From NCBI GenBank assembly GCA_018711275.1, contig DVIN01000077.1:1-35371 (forward strand): a DNA stretch of 35,371 nucleotides, given 5' to 3'. Numbering within the stretch: position 1 is the stretch's first letter; every line of letters begins with the position of its first letter. Below are positions 23,636 through 32,393 of the stretch, piece after piece. This DNA comes from Candidatus Pullilachnospira intestinigallinarum (lineage in GTDB: Bacteria > Bacillota > Clostridia > Lachnospirales > Lachnospiraceae). The notes below the pieces were generated by a model that ran no database searches, had not been told where the DNA came from, and was given only the letters and a program-made list of their open reading frames with translations. A program made the position numbers and the translations under genes.

Positions 23636-24580
23636 ATGAAAAAATATATTGTCAAACGCCTGCTCTGGCTGATTCCGATTTTTCTGGGAATTACGTTCCT
23701 GTCCTTTGCAGTTATGCGTCTGGCTGGCGGCGATGTGGTGCAGCAGATGGCGGAAAATTCCGGAATCACTCTTTCTGAAGAGACGCTGGAAGCCCAGCGG
23801 GAGGCACTGGGACTGGATCAGCCGTTTCTGGTACAGTATCTGACCTGGCTTGGCGGTTTTGTCACCGGAAATCTGGGGAAAAGCTATGTGTCCGGCCAGG
23901 AGGTGTTCCCGGCCTTCCTCTCCAGGCTTCCGGCCACACTGCTGCTGGCGGTCACCTCGGTGGCGCTGACGGTGGTGATTTCCATACCGCTGGGAATTCT
24001 GGCAGCAGTACGGCAGAACCGCGCAGCGGATTATCTGATCCGGCTGGTCAGCTTTATCGGCAACAGTCTTCCCAATTTTTTTGTGGCGCTGCTTCTTATG
24101 TATCTTCTGGCTGTCCGTTTTCCGGTATTTCCGGTGATTTCCACGGGAACGGGATGGAAAAGTCTGGTGCTTCCCGCCCTGACACTGGCCATTGCCATGT
24201 CGGCAAAGTATCTGCGGCAGATCCGTGCGGCGGTGCTGGAGGAACTTGGGAAAGATTATGTGACGGGAGCACGGGCGAGGGGGATTCCTTTTTCCGTGAC
24301 GTTGCGCAAAAGCGTGCTGCGGTCCTGTCTGACCACCATTCTTACCCTGCTGTCTCTTTCCATAGGAAGTCTTTTGGGGGGAACAGCCATTGTGGAGTCT
24401 GTTTTTATGTGGGACGGAGTGGGAAAACTGGCAGTGGACGCCATTCGTATGCGGGATTATCCGGTGATTCAGGCTTATGTGGTCTGGATGGCCGTGATAT
24501 ATGTAACGGTGAATCTGATTACGGATCTCTCTTATCGGCTGCTGGATCCCAGGATACGGCTGGGAGGTGATGCCGGATGA
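23636..24580 (+). CDS. Nickel/peptide ABC importer permease (NikB/OppB type)
   Basis: 314 residues, ATG at 23636 behind CGGAGG; a longer in-frame start at 23597 lies inside the upstream gene. It begins MKKYIVKRLLWLIPIFLGIT, as OppB/DppB/NikB proteins do, has six membrane helices and the ATPase-docking loop DYVTGARARGIP. It ends in the four-base overlap ATGA with the next permease. Together with 24577-25440 it forms the membrane channel. Confidence 0.93.
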   Translation: MKKYIVKRLLWLIPIFLGITFLSFAVMRLAGGDVVQQMAENSGITLSEETLEAQREALGLDQPFLVQYLTWLGGFVTGNLGKSYVSGQEVFPAFLSRLPATLLLAVTSVALTVVISIPLGILAAVRQNRAADYLIRLVSFIGNSLPNFFVALLLMYLLAVRFPVFPVISTGTGWKSLVLPALTLAIAMSAKYLRQIRAAVLEELGKDYVTGARARGIPFSVTLRKSVLRSCLTTILTLLSLSIGSLLGGTAIVESVFMWDGVGKLAVDAIRMRDYPVIQAYVVWMAVIYVTVNLITDLSYRLLDPRIRLGGDAG

Positions 24581-25440
24581 CAGGGAAGAGATACGGAAGA
24601 GAAAGAAAACGGGACCGGGTTCGGATTCGTCTGTGGATCTTCGGGATTCTGGCGGCGGCGCTGGTGCTGGCAGCGTTTTTTTCCAGACAGCTGTGTCCTT
24701 TTGATCCGGACGCGCAGAACCTTTCCATGGCCCTTGAACCGCCCGGATTTCCCCACCTTCTGGGAACAGACCGGTTTGGACGGGATATGCTTTCCAGAAT
24801 CATTGCCGGGGCCAGAGTCAGTGTTTTTTCCGCCCTGGCACTGGTGGCCGTCATCACAGCGACGGGAACCGTTCTGGGTGTGATCTGCGGATATTTTGGC
24901 GGTCTGGCGGACGCGGTGATGATGCGGATTTCCGATATCTGTCTCGCGTTTCCCGGGCTGGTGGCAGCCATGGGAATTGCCGCCGTACTCGGCGGAGGAA
25001 TACAGAATGCCGTCATTGCGCTGGCTGTCGTCAGCTGGCCCAAATATGCCCGTCTGGCCAGAAGCCAGACCCTGGCAGTCCGGGAAGAGCCTTATGTGGC
25101 GGCTGCCCGTCTGGCGGGAGGCCGGCCGGGACAGATCCTTATCCGCCATGTACTTCCCAATATTGCGGGAAGTATCCTGGTGACGGCTCTGCTGGATATC
25201 GGTACGATGATGATGGAAACGGCCGCCCTTTCTTTTCTCGGACTGGGAGCGCAGCCGCCCACCGCGGAGTGGGGAAGTATGATGAGTGACGGAAGAAGCA
25301 TGCTGCAGACATACCCCTGGGTGGTGCTGACGCCGGGAGGGGCGATTTTTCTTTCTGTGGCCATATTCAATCTGCTGGGGGATACGCTGCGGGATTATCT
25401 GGATCCCCGGCGGCTTTGGAAAAAGGAGGAACGAATTTGA
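24577..25440 (+). CDS. Nickel/peptide ABC importer permease (NikC/OppC type)
   Basis: 287 residues, ATG at 24577 overlapping the previous stop. It has a basic N-terminus, then DPDAQNLSMALEPPGFPHLLGTD with the OppC-family FGRDMLSRIIAGAR, membrane helices, the docking loop EEPYVAAARLAGGRP, and the end NLLGDTLRDYLDPR. Its stop overlaps the TTG start of the binding-protein gene by TTGA, showing translational coupling. Confidence 0.94.
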   Translation: MTGKRYGRERKRDRVRIRLWIFGILAAALVLAAFFSRQLCPFDPDAQNLSMALEPPGFPHLLGTDRFGRDMLSRIIAGARVSVFSALALVAVITATGTVLGVICGYFGGLADAVMMRISDICLAFPGLVAAMGIAAVLGGGIQNAVIALAVVSWPKYARLARSQTLAVREEPYVAAARLAGGRPGQILIRHVLPNIAGSILVTALLDIGTMMMETAALSFLGLGAQPPTAEWGSMMSDGRSMLQTYPWVVLTPGGAIFLSVAIFNLLGDTLRDYLDPRRLWKKEERI

Positions 25441-27017
25441 AAAAACGAGTATTTTCCAGGCTTTTGGCTCTGGGGCTGGCGCTGACAGTCCTGGCAGGAT
25501 GCGGAAATAATCAGGAGACAACACAACAGAAAACGGATCCGTCGCAGGAAGCTTCCGCGGAAAAGAAAACCTTTGTCTTTGGTGATACCACCTTTAACGC
25601 GGAAAACGGAATTGCGGATATCAATCCCCATAATAACAGCGGCGGCTGGGCCTGTATCCGTTACGGAGTGGGGGAAACCCTGTTTCGGCTGACGGATTCC
25701 ATGGAACTGGAACCCTGGCTGGCAAAAAGTTATGAACGGGTGGATGAAAATACCTGGGTACTGACGCTGCAGGACGGGGTGACCTTTACCAGTGGCCGCG
25801 CCATGGACGGGGAAGCGGTGAAAGAGTGCCTGGAAGCGCTGGCAGATACGCATGTCCGGGCTGCCGGAGATCTTCATATTCAGGAAATTACCGCCAGCGG
25901 TCAGACGGTTACCATCAAAACCGAGGTGCCGGTGCCGGCGCTGCTGAACTATCTGACAGACCCCTATGGCTGCATTATAGATATGGAGGCCGGTGTCAGT
26001 CCGGAGGGAATTGTCTCCGGTACGGGACCGTATGAAGCGGTCTCTCTGGTGACGGATACCAGTCTCAGTCTGGTAAAAAATGAAAACTACTGGAACGGGG
26101 ATCCCAGGATTGATGAGATCACAGTCCGCACCATATCCGATGGAGATACGCTGACCATGGCCCTTCAGTCCGGGGAGATTGACGCGGCTTACGGGATGCC
26201 CTATGCCAGCTATCCGCTGTTTGAAAATGACGCCTATACCATTTCCGGCTGCGCCACCAGCCGGGTGTTCTTCGGGACAATGAATTTTGAGAGTGAAATC
26301 ACCAGTGATCCGGCGGTGCGCAGGGCCATTGCCATGGGAATTGACAAGGACAGCTTTGTGGAGGTGCTTCTGGGCGGAAACGGTTATCCGGCCACAGGGG
26401 TTTTCCCGGATAATTTCTCCTTTGGAGGAGATTCGGTTACCGCGGAGACTTACGATCCGGAGGGCGCAAAGCAGGTGCTGGAAGCGGCCGGATGGGTAGA
26501 TGCGGACGGCGACGGTGTCCGGGAGAAGGATGGAAAGAAACTGGTTCTTCGCTGGCTCACATATCCCAGCAGGCAGGAACTGCCGCTGCTGGCAGAGGCG
26601 GCTCAGGACATTCTGGGAAAGATCGGTTTCCGGGTGGAAGTGAACAGTACGGCGGATCATGGCAGGATCTGTGCGGATCCGGACGCCTGGGATATTTATG
26701 TGAGCGCCATGGTGACAGCCCCCACCGGGGATCCGGAATACTTCTTTACCTATCATTGTCTGGATGCTTCCAGCAGCAACGACGGTCATTATCACAGCGA
26801 CCGGCTGGAGGAACTGGCCGCGCAGATGGCGCGGACCTTTGATACGGAAGAGCGCTCCCGGCTGGCCATACAGATGCAGCAGACAATTCTGGATGACAAC
26901 GCCTATGTATTCTGTTCTCACCTGCGGATGAGCATGATTTCCAGGGCAAATGTTACCGGACTCACCGCGCATCCCAGCGATTATTATGAGATTACGGCAG
27001 ATCTGGATATTGTCTGA
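25437..27017 (+). CDS. Family 5 solute-binding lipoprotein (NikA/OppA type), TTG start
   Basis: 526 residues from TTG at 25437, set by AAGGAGG nine bases upstream and by the lipoprotein signal peptide MKKRVFSRLLALGLALTVLAGC with lipobox LAGC. The mature protein has the family 5 layout: NPHNNSGGWACIRYGVGETLF, LEPWLAKSYERVDENTWVLTL, GTGPYEAV and RRAIAMGIDKDSF. The length fits NikA/DppA/OppA. Ligand (nickel complex, peptide or opine-like metallophore) cannot be told from sequence; the NPHNNSGGW start resembles proteins usually annotated as nickel-type. Confidence 0.92.
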   Translation: MKKRVFSRLLALGLALTVLAGCGNNQETTQQKTDPSQEASAEKKTFVFGDTTFNAENGIADINPHNNSGGWACIRYGVGETLFRLTDSMELEPWLAKSYERVDENTWVLTLQDGVTFTSGRAMDGEAVKECLEALADTHVRAAGDLHIQEITASGQTVTIKTEVPVPALLNYLTDPYGCIIDMEAGVSPEGIVSGTGPYEAVSLVTDTSLSLVKNENYWNGDPRIDEITVRTISDGDTLTMALQSGEIDAAYGMPYASYPLFENDAYTISGCATSRVFFGTMNFESEITSDPAVRRAIAMGIDKDSFVEVLLGGNGYPATGVFPDNFSFGGDSVTAETYDPEGAKQVLEAAGWVDADGDGVREKDGKKLVLRWLTYPSRQELPLLAEAAQDILGKIGFRVEVNSTADHGRICADPDAWDIYVSAMVTAPTGDPEYFFTYHCLDASSSNDGHYHSDRLEELAAQMARTFDTEERSRLAIQMQQTILDDNAYVFCSHLRMSMISRANVTGLTAHPSDYYEITADLDIV

Positions 27018-27038
27018 CCGGAAAAACGAAAGGAAACT

Positions 27039-27821
27039 ATGGAAGAACTTTTGACCTATCAGAAGGTGAAAATATGTTATGGCACGAAGCCGGTGGCGGA
27101 GGATGTGAGTTTTTCTCTGAAGTCGGGGGAAATTCTCGGAATTGTGGGGGAGTCCGGAAGCGGAAAAAGTACTCTGATCCGGGCTGCTCTGGGAATTCTG
27201 GGGCCTGGCGGGGCTGTCACCGGAGGGAATATTCTCTTTCAGGGGAGAAATCTTTCCGGGCTTCCGGAAAAGGAACTGCGCCGGATCCGGGGGGCGGCCA
27301 TCGGAATGGTATTTCAGGACTCCGGGGCGTCCCTTTGTCCGGTACGGACCATCAAAAGCCAGATCTATGATACCATGGCCGCACATCAGAAGATCAGCCG
27401 TCGGGAGGCCGAAAAACAGGCGCTGTCTCTTCTTGAACGGCTGGGCTTTGCGGATGGGGAACGGATTTTGAAAAGCCGTCCCTTTGAGTTGTCCGGCGGC
27501 ATGAATCAGCGGATAGGGATCGCCCTGGCCATGCTGCTGAAGCCGGCGGTTCTCCTGGCGGATGAACCTACCAGTGCCCTGGATGTCTCCGTGCAGAAGC
27601 AGGCGGTGGAGGAAATGCTGCTGATGCGCCGTCTGTACGGAACCGCTATCGTCCTGGTAACCCATAACATCGGCGTGGTTTCTGCCATGGCGGACACGGT
27701 TCTGGTTCTGAAGGATGGCCGGATGCAGGAATACGGTTCCGCGCGGCAGGTATTGGGCCATCCCGGTGCGGAATACACCCGGCAGCTTCTCGCGGCCGTG
27801 CCGCGGATACGGAGGAAATAA
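27039..27821 (+). CDS. ABC importer ATPase 1 (NikD/OppD type)
   Basis: 260 residues, ATG at 27039. Walker A GESGSGKST, Q-loop FQDSGASLCPVR, signature LSGGMNQR, Walker B VLLADEPTSALD and switch His in VLVTHNIG are all present. It lacks a long OppD C-terminal extension. Zero-gap coupling to the second ATPase (27822). Confidence 0.94.
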   Translation: MEELLTYQKVKICYGTKPVAEDVSFSLKSGEILGIVGESGSGKSTLIRAALGILGPGGAVTGGNILFQGRNLSGLPEKELRRIRGAAIGMVFQDSGASLCPVRTIKSQIYDTMAAHQKISRREAEKQALSLLERLGFADGERILKSRPFELSGGMNQRIGIALAMLLKPAVLLADEPTSALDVSVQKQAVEEMLLMRRLYGTAIVLVTHNIGVVSAMADTVLVLKDGRMQEYGSARQVLGHPGAEYTRQLLAAVPRIRRK

Positions 27822-28580
27822 ATGCAACCCATACTGGAAGTAAAAAATCTGACTGTAAAATTTGAAGAAGGGAGCAGAAAGGAGCTGACTGCGGTAAAAG
27901 ACGTGAGCTTTTGTCTGTATCCCAATGAGACGCTGGGAATTGTGGGGGAGTCCGGAAGCGGAAAAAGTACCGTCGCCCGGGCGGTTACACGGCTTCTGCA
28001 GTCGTCGGAGGGCAACATCTTTCTGGACGGCAGGGAAATTACCAGGCTTAAGGGGAAAGCACTCAGAGATATTTACCGGAAGATCCAGATGGTTTTCCAA
28101 TCCCCCGCCGCGTCCTTTGATCCCCGCAGAACGCTGGGAGACGGGGTTGGGGAGAGCATGCGAAACCGCGGAGTGGAAAGAAACACAAGGAAGGAAACGG
28201 TAAAAAAACTGATGGAATCCTGCGGCCTTTCGGAAGAATTCGCCGGGCGATATCCCCATGAGGTCAGTGGCGGCCAGTGCCAGCGGGCGGCCATTGCCAG
28301 AGCGCTGGCGGCCGGACCGGATATTCTCATCTGCGATGAAGCTACCAGCGCCCTGGATGTGACCGTGCAGGCCCAGGTGATGGAACTGCTGGAAGAACTC
28401 AAACGGCGGCACCGGATGTCGTTTCTGTTCATCAGCCACGATCTGGCGCTGGTGCAGAGCTTCTGTGACCGGGTGCTGGTGATGAAGGACGGAAGCGTGG
28501 TGGAAGAGGGAACGCCGGATCAGGTGATCGCACACCCAAAAGCAGCGTACACGAAAGAACTTGTGGAAGCGGTACTGTAA
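27822..28580 (+). CDS. ABC importer ATPase 2 (NikE/OppF type)
   Basis: 252 residues, ATG at 27822 directly after the previous stop codon, AGGAGG upstream. Walker A GESGSGKST, Q-loop VFQSPAASFDPR, signature VSGGQCQRAAIARAL, Walker B ILICDEATSALD and FISHDLAL are intact. Last gene of the operon, followed two bases later by the terminator stem. Confidence 0.94.
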   Translation: MQPILEVKNLTVKFEEGSRKELTAVKDVSFCLYPNETLGIVGESGSGKSTVARAVTRLLQSSEGNIFLDGREITRLKGKALRDIYRKIQMVFQSPAASFDPRRTLGDGVGESMRNRGVERNTRKETVKKLMESCGLSEEFAGRYPHEVSGGQCQRAAIARALAAGPDILICDEATSALDVTVQAQVMELLEELKRRHRMSFLFISHDLALVQSFCDRVLVMKDGSVVEEGTPDQVIAHPKAAYTKELVEAVL

Positions 28581-28582
28581 AC

Positions 28583-28619
28583 GAAGAGAAGCTGCCCAGT
28601 CCAAAGGCAGCTTCTCTTC
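28583..28619 (+). terminator. Terminator of the methyltransferase-importer operon
   Basis: A perfect 14-bp stem, GAAGAGAAGCTGCC (28583-28596) with GGCAGCTTCTCTTC (28606-28619) around a nine-base loop. The U-tail is weak (TTAGG), but the stem is strong. Confidence 0.85.
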
Positions 28620-28693
28620 TTAGGCAGTACATATTCAGGAAATGGATATTCCTGATGAGGAGGGGTACTACTATTTATAGAAAAATGAAGTGG

Positions 28694-28963
28694 TCAGGCG
28701 CTCTGCAGCACTGCCTCCTTCAGATTTCCCACAATATAGGGTTGTAATCTGTCCAGCAGATCCTCGGAAATATCGGAGTATACTTCGTAAATCGTCAGGT
28801 TCAGATCTTTGCGGTGGCTGAGGGCGAGAACGCCGATCAGCGATTTCGCGTCAACGGACTGGGTACCGCTTATCAGATCACAGGCATAAGGAAACTCATC
28901 AAGAATACTCACAAACTGTTCTGCACTTTTCACATCGTCAAAATGTACCGGCAGCTGAATCAT
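28694..28963 (-). CDS. HPr-like protein without the active-site histidine
   Basis: 89 residues, ATG at 28963 behind AAAGGAG. The size and the segment SVDAKSLIGVLALSHRKDL match PTS phosphocarrier HPr, where that segment carries regulatory Ser46 (here Ser41). The usual GLHARPA loop is replaced by DDVKSAEQF, so the phosphorylatable His15 is missing. It could act like Bacillus Crh, a regulatory HPr homologue phosphorylated only on serine, but orthology is not shown. No other PTS gene is nearby. Confidence 0.8.
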   Translation of the reverse strand: MIQLPVHFDDVKSAEQFVSILDEFPYACDLISGTQSVDAKSLIGVLALSHRKDLNLTIYEVYSDISEDLLDRLQPYIVGNLKEAVLQSA

Positions 28964-29277
28964 AGCTTTGTACGCTCCTTTCTTATTTTTAGAATACAGG
29001 AAGAAAATCCGTCCGGAGTCGCTCCCTGAAAGTAACTGCAGAAATTCATAAAGACAGGTTTCTGCTGTTTTCAGTTTTATTATACGGGGGACAGGAAAAA
29101 TATGTTAGAACGGGAATTGTAAAAATATGTCATTTTATTGCAGAAAGCGGTGATATCAGACTGGAAAGGGACAATTTTTGCAGTTTTTCCGTCTTTTTTG
29201 TGCTATGGGAGAAAATGTGCTATACTGAAAAAAAACAGGCGTACAGCGCACAGAATAAATGCCAGGGGGTGAACCAG
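28964..29277. promoter_or_regulatory. Divergent control region of HPr-like and AraC genes
   Basis: 314 bp without a gene. Rightward, TTGTGC (29198-29203) and TATACT (29221-29226) are 17 bases apart and precede the AraC-type gene by about 50 bases. Leftward, TATAAT (minus strand, about 29078-29083) is a candidate -10 for the HPr-like gene, but no clear -35 was seen. The middle is AT-rich. Confidence 0.5.
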
Positions 29278-30268
29278 TTGAATCAGGAGCTTGTGGAATA
29301 CCTGAAAAGAATTACGCCGGAAGAGGAGGCGATGATCCGGTCTGAACGGCCGCTTCTGGAACAGTATGCCAAAGAACCGGGCAGTCAGATCGTGGATAAG
29401 GATAAGATGATCCGTCCCCGGAGAATTGAAGCAGCCGCGTTTTATCGAGGTGGCGGAGCATACCCACAACTATCTGGAGATGATCTATGTGGTCAGCGGC
29501 GTTTCCAGACAGGTGATCGGCGGCGACCGGGAGCTGGTGATGAAGGAGGGGGATCTGATGTTTCTGCGGCAGGGGACATACCATTCTGTGGCGCCGGCCG
29601 GATATGATGATATTTCCGTTCGATTCCTGGTTCTCCCTGAATTTCTTCAGTATCCCCTGGGAATGCTGACGGAGGATACCTATCTGCGGCGTTTCATCCT
29701 GCGGGTTATTCAGGGAACGATGGATGCGGAGCCCTATCTGCAGTTTCATCTTCAGGATATGCCGGAAGCCCAGAACCTGTTGGAAAATCTGATTATGAGC
29801 ATCATGCGGAGAACGAGAAATGACCGGCGGATTCTTCAGGCCACCATGGGCGTGCTGTTTCTGGAACTGGCCAACCGTACCTACAAGATTACGGTGGGAA
29901 ATCCCACCGGCTACGAGCAGCAGCTGGTGCTGAAGGCGCTGGGGTATGTGGAAGCCAATTATCAGACGGCAACGCTGGAGGATTTCTGCCGAAGCGTAAA
30001 TCAGCCGGCTTATTATATCAGCCGGCTGATGAAAAAATATTCTCCTTATACATTTACCAAATATCTGCAGCGCCGCCGGCTGCTGCAGGCGGCGCATCTT
30101 CTGACGGAGACCACCGAACCCATTGAACAGATCATTGTGGATGTGGGTTATGAAAATTCCAGCCATTTTCACCGGCTGTTCAGAGGAGAGTACCATATGA
30201 CGCCAAGAGAATACAGAAAGAAATATTCAGGGGAGGAAGGGGAAGCGACCGGGCCGGCCGCCCGCTGA
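29278..30268 (+). pseudogene. AraC family transcriptional regulator with one-base frameshift
   Basis: Translation likely starts at TTG 29278 behind AGGGGG. The first frame runs LNQELVEYLKRITPEEEA to DKDKMIRP, then leaves the family sequence at a C4 run (29416-29419). Removing one C gives MIRPGELKQPRFIEVAEHTH, joining the rest without a gap: cupin domain (EHTHNYLEMIYVVSG), helical linker, and C-terminal double helix-turn-helix (ATLEDFCRSVNQPAYYISRLM; IEQIIVDVGYENSSHFHRLF). The repaired product is about 329 residues, normal for the family. The downstream ORF alone (from TTG 29426) keeps the DNA-binding domain but has no ribosome-binding site. Confidence 0.8.
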
Positions 30269-30306
30269 TCCCCGCGTACTGCCCAAAAAGAATACAGAAA
30301 TGTCAG

Positions 30307-30352
30307 GACTGCTGAAACATCGGAGATATCCGGATGCTGCGGCAGTCTTTTT
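30307..30352 (+). terminator. Terminator after the AraC pseudogene
   Basis: GACTGC (30307-30312) pairs with GCAGTC (30342-30347), with an inner CATC-GGA/TCC-GGATG stem, followed by T5. Confidence 0.75.
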
Positions 30353-30512
30353 GTTTCAGAAAAGAAAGATCTGGCCGCAAAAAAGAAGGAAAAGGGGAGG
30401 AAAACGTAGAAAAATCCACTGTGATTTGTAGATTTGTACATTTTCAAGCAGAGAAAGATAAGGTATAGTTAATGATGGATTAATAGATATTAATTAAAAA
30501 ATCTGGTGAGAA

Positions 30513-30577
30513 AGATCTTTGACCAAGCGACAAAGATACGCCGGCCCAAGCTGTGGCTGCTTTGCCATGGCTTTTTT
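30513..30577 (+). promoter_or_regulatory. Leader with terminator-like hairpin upstream of YesM-type kinase
   Basis: A 7-bp hairpin ATCTTTG/CAAAGAT with a nine-base loop (about 30515-30537) is followed by AAGCTGTGGC (30548-30557) paired with GCCATGGCTT (30564-30573) and a T6 run. This looks like an intrinsic terminator between the candidate promoter (30441-30469) and the kinase ATG at 30654. Loop bases TGCTTTGC can also pair with GCAAAGCA at 30622-30629. It may be an attenuator; no known riboswitch class is recognised. Confidence 0.5.
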
Positions 30578-30653
30578 ATTCATAGCAATGGAAGCTTCGC
30601 AAAACATTTTTTCTATTACTTGCAAAGCAGTCGGCGAACAACAGGAGAAAAAA

Positions 30654-32393
30654 ATGAGAAGAATTCTGGGGACGACGATTTTCCGTCAGCTGGTATTTTA
30701 TTCGCTGCTGATCAGTGTAGTACCGATTATAATTATTTTTGTTCTGCTTTTTTCCAGAATGGAAGATATGGTGGAGAGTGAACTGAATACCTCCCATGTT
30801 CAGATACTTTCCCAGTATCTGAACAATACGGATGAAAAGCTGAGACGTTATCAGGAGAGTATCACCTCCATCAGCAACAATACGGCGTTGATTGATTATA
30901 TGACAGATCATTCTCAGCCGATGCATACCAGAGGGACCGCCATCAGTGAGGAAGTGGCAAAATCTCTTCTGCTGGACTGGCCCAGTGAAATCTGGAACTG
31001 CGTGGTATATTCTCTGGATGAAGAAAATCCCGTGTACGGCTCCCGGGTTACGGTAATGGGGGCAGCTCGAAAGGAACCCTGGTATACGGAGGACCGGATG
31101 AATAAAGCCGGGTGGTTTACCTATTATTCTCCGGTTGGCCATACCAGACTGCTTTCCATCGTAAGCCCTATTGTAACCGTAAACATTCAGGATTACACAA
31201 AACGGCAGCTGGGAAGTGTGAAGCTGGATATTGATCTGAATAATCTGCTGAGACCGGTGGATCCGGGCAGTTATACGGTTCTGGTATCGGATGCGCAGGG
31301 AGAGATTCTGTACTGCAGCGAGGAGGACCAGAGAGATATTTTCGAGGAATATCTTTCCAGCGGGCACCTGCCGGAGAATCTGAAAGAAAGCTATGTGGAA
31401 GAAAAGGGAGCGCTCACCGATATGGAGATTACAGTCCGGTTCTTTTTCGAAAACAGAGAGCTGCTGGACAAACAGAAGGAAATACAGCTTCTGATGTTCC
31501 CGATTCTTCTCCTGGTACTGCTGATTGTACTGGGATGTGCCTGCATTTATACCAGAAGATTTTCCTCCCGGGTGGAGGGACTGGTAAGAAAGTTTGAGAT
31601 CGCGGAGACAGGAGATTTGACTATCCGGCCTCCCATCGGCGGCAATGACGAAATCGCTCAGCTGGATGAAAAGTTCAGCCATATGCTCCGCAAACTGGAT
31701 CAGCTGATCCAGAAGGAGTATGTCCAGGAACTGGAAAAGAAAGAAGCCCAGTTCCGCAACCTTCAGCTGCAGATTAACCCGCATTTTCTGTACAATACGC
31801 TGGAAACCATCAGCTCCATGGCCGCCGTCAAGCATATTTTTCCCATCTGTGACGTGTGTCAGAGGCTGGGGGAAATCTTCCGGTACAGTATCGGAAAAAA
31901 TTACGGAGACTATGTGACAGTGGAGGAAGAACTTCACCATACCCAGAATTATGTGTCGATACAGAAGATGCGGTACAATCAGTTCGAAGTATTTTACAAT
32001 ATTGAGATTGATACGAAAAAACAGCGGATGCTGCGCTTCCTTCTGCAGCCCATTGTGGAGAACGCCATTATGCACGGCCTGAGCGAGATGACCAGCAGCG
32101 GTACGCTGGAGATTTCCATATACAATGATAAGGACTGCATGATGATCCAGGTGGCAGATGACGGCGTGGGGATGACGAAAGAGAAGGTAGAGGAACTGAA
32201 CCGTTTCATCAACAGCCCGGAAAGCCGGAAAGACGGAAGAAAAAGTATAGGAGTTCGCAATGTTAATCAGCGGATCAAGCTTTCCTGTGGGGAAATGTAC
32301 GGACTGACAGTGGAGAGCGAACCTTACAGAGGCAGTATTGTAATTCTGAAGCTGCCGCTGCTTGATACGGAGGGAAATACCGATGAAATATAA
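30654..32393 (+). CDS. YesM-type sensor histidine kinase
   Basis: 579 residues from ATG at 30654 (GGAG upstream). Membrane helix at about 12-34, extracellular Cache-like sensor region to about 280, second helix at about 281-303, HAMP linker (RRFSSRVEGLVRKFEIAETG), His_kinase box INPHFLYNTLETISSMA with the phospho-acceptor His near residue 380, then the ATPase domain with LLQPIVENAIMHG (N box) and VADDGVGM (G1). All key residues are present. Overlaps the response regulator gene by 11 bases, so the two are translated together. Typically senses extracellular carbohydrate or its binding protein and controls neighbouring transport genes. Confidence 0.93.
   Translation: MRRILGTTIFRQLVFYSLLISVVPIIIIFVLLFSRMEDMVESELNTSHVQILSQYLNNTDEKLRRYQESITSISNNTALIDYMTDHSQPMHTRGTAISEEVAKSLLLDWPSEIWNCVVYSLDEENPVYGSRVTVMGAARKEPWYTEDRMNKAGWFTYYSPVGHTRLLSIVSPIVTVNIQDYTKRQLGSVKLDIDLNNLLRPVDPGSYTVLVSDAQGEILYCSEEDQRDIFEEYLSSGHLPENLKESYVEEKGALTDMEITVRFFFENRELLDKQKEIQLLMFPILLLVLLIVLGCACIYTRRFSSRVEGLVRKFEIAETGDLTIRPPIGGNDEIAQLDEKFSHMLRKLDQLIQKEYVQELEKKEAQFRNLQLQINPHFLYNTLETISSMAAVKHIFPICDVCQRLGEIFRYSIGKNYGDYVTVEEELHHTQNYVSIQKMRYNQFEVFYNIEIDTKKQRMLRFLLQPIVENAIMHGLSEMTSSGTLEISIYNDKDCMMIQVADDGVGMTKEKVEELNRFINSPESRKDGRKSIGVRNVNQRIKLSCGEMYGLTVESEPYRGSIVILKLPLLDTEGNTDEI

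Larger units (their letters stand above)
30269..30653. promoter_or_regulatory. AraC terminator, then promoter of the YesM-type kinase
   Basis: 385 bp without a well-supported gene. A terminator (30307-30352) is followed by a candidate promoter TTTTCA (30441-30446), 17 bases, TATAGT (30464-30469), and the structured leader described separately (30513-30577). The frame of the kinase is open 45 codons further upstream to TTG 30519, but without a ribosome-binding site. Confidence 0.5.

Noticed and set aside
25395..28604. Very long minus-strand reading frame of about 1069 codons opposite the importer genes
   Set aside because: It is the mirror of well-identified permease, lipoprotein and ATPase genes, has no family features and no ribosome-binding site. 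Similar long mirrors at 17461-19383, 7497-9389 and 15953-17251 were dropped for the same reason.
30519..30653. 45-codon N-terminal extension of the YesM-type kinase from TTG 30519
   Set aside because: It runs through the terminator-like hairpin, lacks a ribosome-binding site, and the ATG at 30654 has GGAG and begins a normal YesM N-terminus.
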